DNA of 64,000 nucleotides from Bog-159 sp049520215 (lineage in GTDB: Bacteria; Acidobacteriota; Terriglobia; Bryobacterales; Bryobacteraceae): contig JBEKPZ010000001.1 in assembly GCA_049520215.1 (NCBI GenBank), positions 1 to 64,000 on the forward strand, given 5' to 3'. The number at the start of each line of letters is the position of its first letter. The stretch's first letter is position 1. The notes below the pieces were generated by a model that searched no databases, was not told the origin of the DNA, and was given only the letters and a program-made list of their open reading frames with translations. Position numbers and translations under genes: made by a program. Positions 53,041-60,512 of the stretch are shown piece by piece.

Positions 53041-55311
53041 ATGAAGGGATCGGCGACCAAAACCAGCGCTGATATTCCGCTCGAGCGCCTGCTGTTCTAC
53101 GCGCTCGGAGCGGCGGCGCTGGTGTATGCATTTCTGGCCGGACTGAAAACGATTGCGGAATTCGATCTCGGCTGGCAGATGGCCACTGCGCGCTGGATCG
53201 TCCAGCATCGTCAAATCCCTTCCACGGAAGTTCTCTCCTACACCGCGGCAGGCCAGCCTTGGACCTATCCGGCCGGGTCCGGACTTGTGTTTTACGCCCT
53301 GTACCTGCTGGGCGGCTATGGGCTGCTCTCCTGGCTGACGGCTTGCGCTTGTGGGGGAACGATTGCGTTGTTACTGCGGCGGGGTTCCGCGGCGACCGCG
53401 GCTTTGGCCATCCTGGCCGTGCCGCTGATCGCATCCAGGGTCACGGCACGCGCGGAGATGTTTACGGTCGTGTTGTTTGCCGCGACCTTGTCCCTGCTCT
53501 GGGAGCAGCACCAGACGGGCGCGGCGCGGCTCTGGCTGCTACCCGTGGCGATGGTGGCCTGGGTCAATCTTCATCCGGGGTTCATCGCCGGTCTGGGACT
53601 GCTCGGCGCTTACGTGATGTTGGAAGCCGTGGACATGGTTCCGGCGAGCACACGCGCGGACGCTATCGGCCGTCTCCGGCGAGCTTTCCCATGGCTGATG
53701 GCCACCGGCGCCGCGACGCTGGTCAATCCATGGGGTTGGGGCGTTTACGATGTCATATCGCGCCAGGAAGCCGCCCTGGCAGCGCATTCCCAGTTGATCC
53801 AGGAATGGGTGCCCATTCCGCTCGATTGGGCGCACATCAAATCCGGACTGTCGCCGTTCACGCCGGATATGTTTTATGTGCTGCTGGCGGTGGTGGTCCT
53901 GGCCGTGCTGCTGGCGCTCGCGCGCCGGCGCATCGGAGAAGCCATCCTGCTCGTCGGGGCGGCCTTTTTTCCGCTCCGGCACGTTCGCTTTTTGGCGCTG
54001 TTCGGTGTTGTGGTTGTACTTATCGGCGGCGCTTTGCTGGCCTCCTGCCTGCCCTTGCTCAGGTCGAAGATCAGGGGAGCGCGCGTTCGTGCAATTCTCG
54101 CCGTGGCGGCCAGCGCGCTGCTGGTAGGCATGGCGGGAATGCGCATCCGGGACCTGGTGACGGACCGGGCCTATCGAATGGGAACGGAAGTGGTCTCGTT
54201 CGGCACGGGATTGTCCTGGTGGTTTCCGGAAGGAGCCGCGGCTTTCGTGGAGCGGGAGAACCTGCCCGCGCAAATCTTCAGCGCCTACACCGAGGGCGGC
54301 TACATGGCCTTCCGCCTTGGTCCAAAATACAAGAACTACATCGACGGCCGGGCGATTCCATTTGGCACGGAGCTGATGGTGCGTAGCGGCGGACTGAAAG
54401 CCAGCCCGCCGGACGCGCCCGCATGGAAGCAGGAGGCCGAGCGATACGGCATCAACACCATCCTGATTCCGATGGGGCGATACGTCGGGTTGCAGTTCTT
54501 TCCGGTGTTGAAACAGTTTTGCGTGAGCGATATCTGGGTTCCCGTGTACCTGGATGAAACAGGCGCCGTCTTCGTGCGGCGCAGCCCGGAAACGGAAGCC
54601 TTGATCGGGCGTTTTAGGGTGGATTGTTCAACCGCGCCGCTGCCGGCGGCTCCTGTTGGGAACGGCACGAAGGCCTTCAATCAGTGGGCTAATGCCGCCT
54701 CCGTCTTGAAGGCTCTGGGACGCAATCAAGAAGCGCTCGCGGCGATCCGTAAGGCTCTGGAGATTTTCCCGGATAACGGATATCTGCACTTCACGCGCGG
54801 GCACATCTTCGAGGAAGAGGGCGACCAGAACGCTGCGGAGCGGGATTTCCTGGCCGCGACCGAAATGGAGCCCAATCTGGTGGCGCCGTGGTCGGCTCTG
54901 GCGGCCTATTATCAGGAGCAGGGCCGGTTGGCGGATGCCATCCGCGCATGGGAGAAGGCCGCCAGCGTTTCCCGCTCGCCGTGGGAACCACTAGAAAACC
55001 TGGGGTACGCCGACCTCATGGCCCGCCGGCCGCAGCAGGCTCTGGCCGCGTTCGACGACGCTGCGAAAAGTTTGCCGGAACATTCCGAGTTGATCGTGGA
55101 CGACACGTTCCTGGCGAACATCGCGCATGGCCGCGCACGCTCGTGGTACCGGCTGGGGAATCTGCCACGCGCGATTTCCTACGAAGAAGGCGCCGCGCGG
55201 CTGCTCCCTGCGAGCGCCGACCTTTGGCGGCAACTCGCGGGGTTGTACGCCGCGGCGGGCCGGAGCGACGACGCCAATCGAGCTGCCGCTCACGCGAGCG
55301 CGCTCCCGTAG
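53041..55311 (+). CDS. Polytopic membrane protein with C-terminal TPR repeats
   Basis: About 756 residues from ATG 53041. Residues 15-395 contain around ten transmembrane helices (YALGAAALVYAFLAG, ALAILAVPLIASRV, YVLLAVVVLAVLLALA, ALFGVVVVLIGGALLAS). A soluble stretch (about 400-540) has FSAYTEGGYMAFRLGPKYKN, YIDGRAIPFG, seen in the O-antigen-ligase or glycosyltransferase-like membrane proteins that are common next to TPR repeats. C-terminal TPR motifs are present (WANAASVLKALGRNQEALAA, AAYYQEQGRLADAIRAWEKA). Function unknown; perhaps glycan transfer or an assembly factor for the cytochrome cluster, which it closes. Confidence 0.68.
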   Translation: MKGSATKTSADIPLERLLFYALGAAALVYAFLAGLKTIAEFDLGWQMATARWIVQHRQIPSTEVLSYTAAGQPWTYPAGSGLVFYALYLLGGYGLLSWLTACACGGTIALLLRRGSAATAALAILAVPLIASRVTARAEMFTVVLFAATLSLLWEQHQTGAARLWLLPVAMVAWVNLHPGFIAGLGLLGAYVMLEAVDMVPASTRADAIGRLRRAFPWLMATGAATLVNPWGWGVYDVISRQEAALAAHSQLIQEWVPIPLDWAHIKSGLSPFTPDMFYVLLAVVVLAVLLALARRRIGEAILLVGAAFFPLRHVRFLALFGVVVVLIGGALLASCLPLLRSKIRGARVRAILAVAASALLVGMAGMRIRDLVTDRAYRMGTEVVSFGTGLSWWFPEGAAAFVERENLPAQIFSAYTEGGYMAFRLGPKYKNYIDGRAIPFGTELMVRSGGLKASPPDAPAWKQEAERYGINTILIPMGRYVGLQFFPVLKQFCVSDIWVPVYLDETGAVFVRRSPETEALIGRFRVDCSTAPLPAAPVGNGTKAFNQWANAASVLKALGRNQEALAAIRKALEIFPDNGYLHFTRGHIFEEEGDQNAAERDFLAATEMEPNLVAPWSALAAYYQEQGRLADAIRAWEKAASVSRSPWEPLENLGYADLMARRPQQALAAFDDAAKSLPEHSELIVDDTFLANIAHGRARSWYRLGNLPRAISYEEGAARLLPASADLWRQLAGLYAAAGRSDDANRAAAHASALP

Positions 55312-55326
55312 CGCGCCAGAGAAAAA

Positions 55327-55370
55327 GGCGGGTCTGGAGACCCGCTGCAGGCGTGGACGCCCGCCCCACA
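55327..55370 (+). repeat. Double-hairpin element after the membrane/TPR gene
   Basis: Stem 1 GCGGGTCT/AGACCCGC around GG, spacer TGCAG, stem 2 GGCGT/ACGCC around GG, tail CGCCCCAC. Near-identical to 13723-13765. It lies between the convergent membrane/TPR and gspK genes. Confidence 0.78.
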
Positions 55371-55383
55371 CGGACTGGCCCAC

Positions 55384-56427
55384 CTAAGTGGCATTGGGCC
55401 AGGAGGCCTGTCCCACTACCGTGTCGTACCAGCGCAGGATATGATACGGCGTTTCGTTGCTGGGCGGCGTGAATTTCACCAGCGCGGCGACGGTGCGGCG
55501 GAGATCCGACAGTTGGCCATTCCCCAGGCGCAGGCGGGCCGTGGAGCGTAGCGTGAACATGGTGAAGCCGCCGATGCGCAGCCGGGGGAAGCCCGGACCG
55601 GCGATTTGGGCGAAGGGCGACAGATCCTGCGGGTTCAGAAAAGGCTGCATGCGGCGCTGCTGGACCAGGGCCGCGACGCCCTCCGGCGGCACACCCACGG
55701 CGGCCAGGACGGCGGGCGCCGCGGTGTTGACGTCGAATTGGCCGGCAGAGCCAAACACCGAGACGCAGTCGCCCAGTCCGGTCCGCAGCGCGAGAGGCTG
55801 CGGGGCGCCCGCGGGCGCGATTTGCCAGGCGCCGTAGAAAAGATCCGGGGTGACGCCCCGCACCGAAAGCAGTTCCTCGATTTCCTGAAAATTCGCATGC
55901 GGCGCGAGATAAGGCGGGTACAGCGACGCATAGAAACCGTCGAAAGCGCTATGCAGCACGGGAGCCGGGGAGCGCCAGTCCACGATGGCCGCGGCAATCT
56001 CTTGGGCGCGCGCGGGGTCCACGCCGAGGTTCACCAGCAGATGGAACAGGTCCTCTGGCGGGGCGGTATTGATGTTGAATTTGGAGTTCTCCGGAATGAC
56101 CTCGACCACGGTTTGGCCTTCTGGAAAATCGAAAACGAAGAGCGGCCCGAGCGGCTTGAAGCGGGGGATGTCGGGACGCGTACGGCCCCAATCCAGATAC
56201 AGGATCGCGCGCCGCAAGCCGCCCGCGGCGAGATCCTGGCTGCGGAGCCCATCGACGGCGGTAGCGCTGCGCTCGGCCTCGCCGCGCACGGTATCGGCGA
56301 GCGAAATCGCGATGGTGGCCAGGGCGGCGGAAAGCCAGAGGACGGCGAGAAGCGCGGTGCCTTGGGCGGACTTCGTACGCCGTGGATGGTGGATAGTGGC
56401 TGGTGGCTGGTTAGTAGGCATCCACAT
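55384..56427 (-). CDS. gspK: Type II secretion minor pseudopilin GspK
   Basis: Minor pseudopilin that caps the type II secretion pseudopilus. Prepilin-like start AQG then TALLAVLWLSAALATIAISL; as usual for GspK there is no Glu at position 5. Long periplasmic domain with FNINTAPPEDLFHLLVNLGV (helix-hairpin-helix-like Ca/Zn region) and FDVNTAAPAVLAAVGVPPEG. The first 16 residues are built from a (CCAGCCA)n-type repeat shared with the gspE N-terminus. It overlaps gspJ by 17 nt and is the last gene of the gsp run. Confidence 0.86.
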   Translation of the reverse strand: MWMPTNQPPATIHHPRRTKSAQGTALLAVLWLSAALATIAISLADTVRGEAERSATAVDGLRSQDLAAGGLRRAILYLDWGRTRPDIPRFKPLGPLFVFDFPEGQTVVEVIPENSKFNINTAPPEDLFHLLVNLGVDPARAQEIAAAIVDWRSPAPVLHSAFDGFYASLYPPYLAPHANFQEIEELLSVRGVTPDLFYGAWQIAPAGAPQPLALRTGLGDCVSVFGSAGQFDVNTAAPAVLAAVGVPPEGVAALVQQRRMQPFLNPQDLSPFAQIAGPGFPRLRIGGFTMFTLRSTARLRLGNGQLSDLRRTVAALVKFTPPSNETPYHILRWYDTVVGQASWPNAT

Positions 56428-57190
56428 AGACGAGGTCCGGCAAGCGGTTGATGGGGATGGCGGTCGTGACGGTTAGCGGGCGGAGGCGGGCGGGGTTGTC
56501 TTCCAGGGGCGCCATTTCCACGCGGAGGCCGATCGGCCATCGGGCCATCACCCAATCCGTGCGCCAGTATTCGACTTTGGGGGGCTGGGCCGGTTCCAGA
56601 TACGAAAAGCGGCACCAGGCCAGCTTGTCGGCGAGCACAAAGGACTGCGCGGAGGCTTGAATCGGGCGGAATTGCGGTACGGTCGCGCCCGACGCGGGAT
56701 CCGGCGCCATGCCGAGGCACGACTGCCCGGCGCTGAGCGGTCCGGTGTAAGGAATCTCATTCACGATCAGCCGCACTCCGCGGCCTTGGTCGCCGGGGAT
56801 TACCTGAAGCTCCAGGATGCGCGGCTGGCCGCGCCAGGCCTCCTGCAGCGAATAGGTGGAGACCAAGCGCATGGATTGCGGCTGCCCCTCAAAGAAAACG
56901 AACGGCGCCAGCGGCGCGCGCGATTCGGCCGGGCAGATCGCCTTGACGGGCATGAAGCCGCCGAGTTGTTGCTCCAACAGGCGTTGCGCTCCGGCCACGC
57001 GGCGGTTTTCCATGAGGCGCGAGTTGGTATGGTGCAGGGCATCGAATCCCATGCGAATGGTGGCGAGCATGCCGACCGAGAGCATGCTGAGCAGGGTGAT
57101 GGCGATGACGACTTCGATCAGGGTGACGCCAGCTTGGTGCGGGGCTAAAGCCCCGCGCGGGCTCAAGCCCGCCCTCCATTCAACGGTCAT
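56411..57190 (-). CDS. gspJ: Type II secretion minor pseudopilin GspJ
   Basis: Minor pseudopilin. The start ATG 57190 overlaps the gspI stop (ATGA), fixing the start. The leader is unusual: its codons 4-17 (EWRAGLSPRGALAP) are the read-through of the double-hairpin repeat 57139-57178, then HQAG and the prepilin cleavage site before VTLIEVVIAITLLSMLSVGM (Glu5 present). Periplasmic part with LEQQLGGFMPV. Family length normal. Whether prepilin peptidase accepts the lengthened leader is unknown, but prepilin leaders are often variable. Confidence 0.86.
   Translation of the reverse strand: MTVEWRAGLSPRGALAPHQAGVTLIEVVIAITLLSMLSVGMLATIRMGFDALHHTNSRLMENRRVAGAQRLLEQQLGGFMPVKAICPAESRAPLAPFVFFEGQPQSMRLVSTYSLQEAWRGQPRILELQVIPGDQGRGVRLIVNEIPYTGPLSAGQSCLGMAPDPASGATVPQFRPIQASAQSFVLADKLAWCRFSYLEPAQPPKVEYWRTDWVMARWPIGLRVEMAPLEDNPARLRPLTVTTAIPINRLPDLVYVDAY
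57139..57178 (+). repeat. Double-hairpin element inside the gspJ leader
   Basis: GCGGGGCTAAAGCCCCGC, GC, GGGCTCAAGCCC, tail GCCCTCCA; one base from 17867-17906. It lies within the gspJ coding region, between the start and the cleavage site, and is free of stops in that frame. Confidence 0.8.
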
Positions 57191-57642
57191 GGCTGGAGGT
57201 CCTCGGGGCGCAGGACGTGCGTGCGGTAGCCGCCCAGGGCGAAAGTGCGGCGCTCGCCGCTGGCCATCCACCAGATCTCGAGCGACATGCGGTCGAGCGA
57301 CTGCTGGCCCGGCGCCGGAGATGGCGGCATCTCGAAGTGCGTCAGGCGAGCGCGCCAGCCGCCTTCGACGCCGCCGGTCAGGGAAGGATCGAATGGGCCT
57401 GCCACCAGGGTGTCCAGCGGGAACTGTGGGTCGAGCAGCAATTCATCCATCTTGGATCGCGCCAGCAGCGCGGCGCGATCGCGGTTGGTTACGCGGGAGG
57501 CGTTGCGCATGGAGGCGGTGATCTCGGCCATCAGGCCAATCACCGCGATACCCATGATCAGGGTGGCCACCATCATTTCGAGCAGCGTGAATCCGTTCCG
57601 TCGGCTTTTCTTTTGGCTTTTCTCCTGGCTTTTCTTTTTCAT
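57187..57642 (-). CDS. gspI: Type II secretion minor pseudopilin GspI
   Basis: Minor pseudopilin. Leader KKKSQEKSQKKSRRNG is lysine/arginine-rich as in typical prepilins, then FTLLEMMVATLIMGIAVIGL (Glu5 present). The short periplasmic domain (LLARSKMDELLLDPQF, WRARLTHFEM) matches the GspI group. It overlaps gspH and gspJ by 4 nt each, so the run is translationally coupled. No repeat element lies in its leader. Confidence 0.85.
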   Translation of the reverse strand: MKKKSQEKSQKKSRRNGFTLLEMMVATLIMGIAVIGLMAEITASMRNASRVTNRDRAALLARSKMDELLLDPQFPLDTLVAGPFDPSLTGGVEGGWRARLTHFEMPPSPAPGQQSLDRMSLEIWWMASGERRTFALGGYRTHVLRPEDLQP

Positions 57643-58163
57643 GGCGACTCCGGCTGCTCGATCTCAGTCACTCCCGTAATGGGATTCAGCCGCACGATGC
57701 GCCGCGCGCCGCGCCGGTTGGCGATTTCGATGCCGATGCGGGGCGGTACGCCGCCAGGCTGGAACAGGAAGCGGCGGGGCTCGTCGCTGGGCTCTTCCAG
57801 AGCGGGCCAGACGGCCTGCACCGCGATGCCCGGCGGCAGGGCCAGCATCTTTACGAAAGCCGCATCGGGGGATCGCATGGTCACGGTGTTTTCCTTGACC
57901 GAGATGGACAGCTCGATGGCCTGCTGGCGGCGCTCCGCGCGATTGGCGGCGACGTTCATGAAAGCGGCCACTGATCGCGCTCCCGCCGCGAGGCGAAGTT
58001 TCTCCATGCCGGCGATGGTGCTGGGGAAAGAGAGTCCAACGATCAGGCCGATGATGGCCAGCACGACCATCATCTCCATGAGGGTGACGCCGCGAGCGGG
58101 GCTAAAGCCCCGCGCGGGCTGAAGCCCGCCCTCCAATCTATTTCCAGTTGGCGATATCGGCAT
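57639..58163 (-). CDS. gspH: Type II secretion pseudopilin GspH
   Basis: Minor pseudopilin. ATG 58163, with GGGAG a few nt upstream, overlaps the gspG end by 26 nt; TTG 58136 is an alternative. The leader LEGGLQPARGFSPARG is largely the read-through of repeat 58096-58135; cleavage is expected before VTLMEMMVVLAIIGLIVGLS (Glu5 present). Downstream ARSVAAFMNVAANRAERRQQ is typical of GspH. It is the second pseudopilin whose leader is made by the repeat, in the same frame as in gspJ by sense but with different residues. Confidence 0.82.
   Translation of the reverse strand: MPISPTGNRLEGGLQPARGFSPARGVTLMEMMVVLAIIGLIVGLSFPSTIAGMEKLRLAAGARSVAAFMNVAANRAERRQQAIELSISVKENTVTMRSPDAAFVKMLALPPGIAVQAVWPALEEPSDEPRRFLFQPGGVPPRIGIEIANRRGARRIVRLNPITGVTEIEQPESP
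58096..58135 (+). repeat. Double-hairpin element inside the gspH leader
   Basis: Identical over 40 nt to 17867-17906. It lies between the gspH start and its cleavage site, 3 nt from the gspG stop, and is read in frame. Confidence 0.8.
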
Positions 58164-58539
58164 TGACTCCCTCGCCGCCGGGCTGGCCGTCGGCGCCGTA
58201 GCAGATGAGGTCGGGCTCTTCACCGTGCTCCCCGGGATAACGATAGACATACGGGTGCTTCCACGGGTCCAGAGGGATGTCCTTCTTCAGATAAGGCCGC
58301 AGCGCGTCCAATCCCTGCTCCTGGGTGGGAAACATGCCGTTATCGGCGTGAAACTGCACCAGGGCGCCCTCGAACGTCTCCATCTGCACGCGGGCCGCCG
58401 CGACTCGCGCTTTGTCGGTCTGTTGGAACAGCTTCGGCCCCACCAATACGGCGAACAGCGAAATGATGATCACCACGACCATCATCTCGATCAGGGTCAC
58501 GCCCGCCTGGGCACGTCTGCGTCGATTTTGTGTTTTCAT
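58138..58539 (-). CDS. gspG: Type II secretion major pseudopilin GspG
   Basis: Major subunit of the pseudopilus. Leader RRRRAQAG then VTLIEMMVVVIIISLFAVLV (Glu5 present). Periplasmic domain with FHADNGMFPTQEQGLDALRP, LDPWKHPYVYRYPGEHGEEP and the acidic loop near DLICYGADGQPGGEG, the calcium site of GspG. Length 133 is normal. It overlaps gspF by 4 nt. The gspH leader repeat begins 3 nt after its stop. Confidence 0.92.
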   Translation of the reverse strand: MKTQNRRRRAQAGVTLIEMMVVVIIISLFAVLVGPKLFQQTDKARVAAARVQMETFEGALVQFHADNGMFPTQEQGLDALRPYLKKDIPLDPWKHPYVYRYPGEHGEEPDLICYGADGQPGGEGVNADIANWK

Positions 58540-59744
58540 ATAGCCACGTCGTTGATGCTGGTGATTGCCACCAGAATACTCAGGATAAAACCGCCGACGA
58601 TCACGCCCATTACCAGGATGACGATGGGCTCGAAGACCGCGGTGAAGCGTTTGATGGCCGCGCGCGTGTCCTCCTCATAGATGTCCGCCATGCGGGTGAA
58701 CATGGAATCCAGTCTGCCGGTTTCTTCGCCGACCGTCAACAGGTGGCCGACCAGAGGCGGGAAGACACCCACTTTGGCGATGGGAGCGGCGATGCCTTCG
58801 CCGCGCTTGACGCCCTGCGAGACGGCGTCGAGGCCGCGGGCGATGTAACGATTGTTCAAGACGGCGCCGGAGATGCCGATGGCCTGCACCAGCGGCACGG
58901 TGTTGGCGATCAGGGTGGCCATGGCGCGCGCGAAACGCGACGTCTCGGCCTTGCGCAAGGCGTCGCCCAACAGCGGCAGCTTCAGGCGCCACTCGTCCCA
59001 CCGCAAGCGGCCTTTGGTCGTGCCGATGTAGAGGCGCAGGGAGGTGACCCCAATGGCCACGGCCAGGGCCGCCACCCACCACCAGGTCTGCACCACGTTA
59101 CTGACATTGAGCATGATTTGCGTGGGCAGCGGCATCTGCATGTGGGAATCCTCGAACAGCGAGGCGAAGCGGGGGACCACGAAGGTCAGCAGGATGATGA
59201 CGGAAGCCAGGCCCACCAGGCACAGCAGCGCGGGATAGATCATGGCCGAAACGATGTAGTTGCGCAACTCGTCGCGCGAGTGTTCGAACTCCGAGAGGCG
59301 CTCGAAGACGACGGCCAGGGCGCCCGAAGCCTCGCCGGCGCGCACCATGTTGACGAAGAGGTCGGAGAAGTACTCGCCGTGGGTAGCAAGACTGTCGGCC
59401 AGCGGTTTGCCGCCCTTGAGCACGCGCAGCACATCGAGGACGATGACCCGGAAGGCGGGCCGCTCGGTCAGTTCGGCGGTGATGGCCAGGGCCCGGTCCA
59501 GCGGGACACCCGCATTCAGCAGGGTGGACATTTCCTGCGTGAAGAAGAGAACGTCGCGACGTCGGCCGCTGGCGAAGGACGGCAGCTTCAGCTCGTAAGA
59601 TTTTTTGGGTGCCACGCCGACGTAGACGGGGGTGAGGCCCTGTTTGCGCAATTCGCGGGCAACGAATTTGTCGGTTTCGCCGGCCAGGCGGCCGGTGCGG
59701 AGTTTACCGTCGGCGGCCACGGCGCGAAAGAAGAAGGTAGTCAT
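58536..59744 (-). CDS. gspF: Type II secretion inner-membrane platform protein GspF
   Basis: Polytopic platform protein that links the ATPase to the pseudopilus. Two GspF repeats: FFTQEMSTLLNAGVPLDRAL and GDALRKAETSRFARAMATLI, each followed by a conserved helix pair. Transmembrane helices near PALLCLVGLASVIILLTFVV, WWWVAALAVAIGVTSL and FEPIVILVMGVIVGGFILSI. C-terminal helix ends at a conserved position. Length 402 is usual. In a typical gsp operon gspF directly follows gspE; here the RAYT element (59755-60474) separates them. Confidence 0.93.
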   Translation of the reverse strand: MTTFFFRAVAADGKLRTGRLAGETDKFVARELRKQGLTPVYVGVAPKKSYELKLPSFASGRRRDVLFFTQEMSTLLNAGVPLDRALAITAELTERPAFRVIVLDVLRVLKGGKPLADSLATHGEYFSDLFVNMVRAGEASGALAVVFERLSEFEHSRDELRNYIVSAMIYPALLCLVGLASVIILLTFVVPRFASLFEDSHMQMPLPTQIMLNVSNVVQTWWWVAALAVAIGVTSLRLYIGTTKGRLRWDEWRLKLPLLGDALRKAETSRFARAMATLIANTVPLVQAIGISGAVLNNRYIARGLDAVSQGVKRGEGIAAPIAKVGVFPPLVGHLLTVGEETGRLDSMFTRMADIYEEDTRAAIKRFTAVFEPIVILVMGVIVGGFILSILVAITSINDVAI

Positions 59745-59754
59745 AGCTGCCCAA

Positions 59755-60474
59755 ATTGTGGGGCGGCCAATCCTGGCCGCAGCCGCCTTTCAGGCGGCCG
59801 GAGCCGGCTGAAAGCCGGCTGCGGGCAAGATTGCCCGCCCCACAGATTCCTGAGAATCTCTCCACCCTCGATGCACCACGAAGATGTATGCGGCATTATG
59901 AGCGGCGGCTGCCCCATTTTGACGTAGTGGAGCAACCCCTGTTCGTCACCTTCCGGTTGCATGGCAGTCTTCCCGCTCATCGGGTGTTCCCTCCGGCCGG
60001 ACTCATTACGGCAGGCAAGGCTTTTGTAGCGATCGACCGGTTGTTGGACGCAAGCACTACTGGTCCGTTGTTCCTGCGGCGGCCGGAAATTGCGGAGATG
60101 GTGGTGGCGGCATTGTGGCACGGGGAACGCGAACTGCATCGCTACCAATTGCATTCCTTTGTCGTGATGCCGAATCATGTCCATCTTCTGGCTACGCCGC
60201 ACTTGCTGGCCGCAAAATGGCTGGGGCCGCTCAAGGGATTTACGGCTCACCAAGCCAATCTTCTTCTGGGCATCCATGGGCCATTTTGGCGGGATGAAAG
60301 CTACGACCATTTGGTCCGATCTGGTGCGGAGTTCGATCGTATTCGGGCTTATATTGCGCAGAATCCGGTGAAGGCGGGGTTGGCTACGAGTGCTGAGGAA
60401 TTTGCTTGGTCTAGTGCGTATTCGGCCAGAGCCGCCTGAAAGGCGGCTGCGGGCAATATTGCCCGCCCCACAAT
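59755..60474. mobile_element. RAYT unit flanked by inverted double-hairpin elements
   Basis: The gene at 59888-60439 is bounded by 59755-59798 and 60431-60474, inverted copies of 44 nt with four differences. Two of these are a compensatory pair: 59767 and 59776 (C with G) against 60462 and 60453 (G with C on the same strand sense), so both copies stay paired. An inner unit at 59802-59844 is like 60430-60472 with three differences, two again compensatory (59807 and 59815 versus 60435 and 60443). The whole unit lies between gspE and gspF. No clear target-site duplication was seen. Confidence 0.75.
59888..60439 (+). CDS. REP-associated tyrosine transposase (RAYT, Y1_Tnp)
   Basis: Single-strand DNA transposase of the IS200/IS605-related RAYT group, thought to cut and join REP-type palindromes. 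Start ATG 59888 (MRHYERRLPHFDVVEQPLFV) matches the family N-terminus. The HUH metal-binding motif is in SFVVMPNHVHLLATP (NHVH). The Tyr nucleophile region follows: FRDE-like GPFWRDESYDHLVRSGAEFD and YIAQNPVKAGLATSAEEFAW. Length 183. It is on the plus strand, opposite to the gsp genes it interrupts. Inverted double-hairpin elements flank it, the usual context for a RAYT and its REP elements. Confidence 0.88.
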   Translation: MRHYERRLPHFDVVEQPLFVTFRLHGSLPAHRVFPPAGLITAGKAFVAIDRLLDASTTGPLFLRRPEIAEMVVAALWHGERELHRYQLHSFVVMPNHVHLLATPHLLAAKWLGPLKGFTAHQANLLLGIHGPFWRDESYDHLVRSGAEFDRIRAYIAQNPVKAGLATSAEEFAWSSAYSARAA

Positions 60475-60512
60475 AAGCTGATTGCAGTTTGGGTGGCAGT
60501 TCAAGCATGTCA

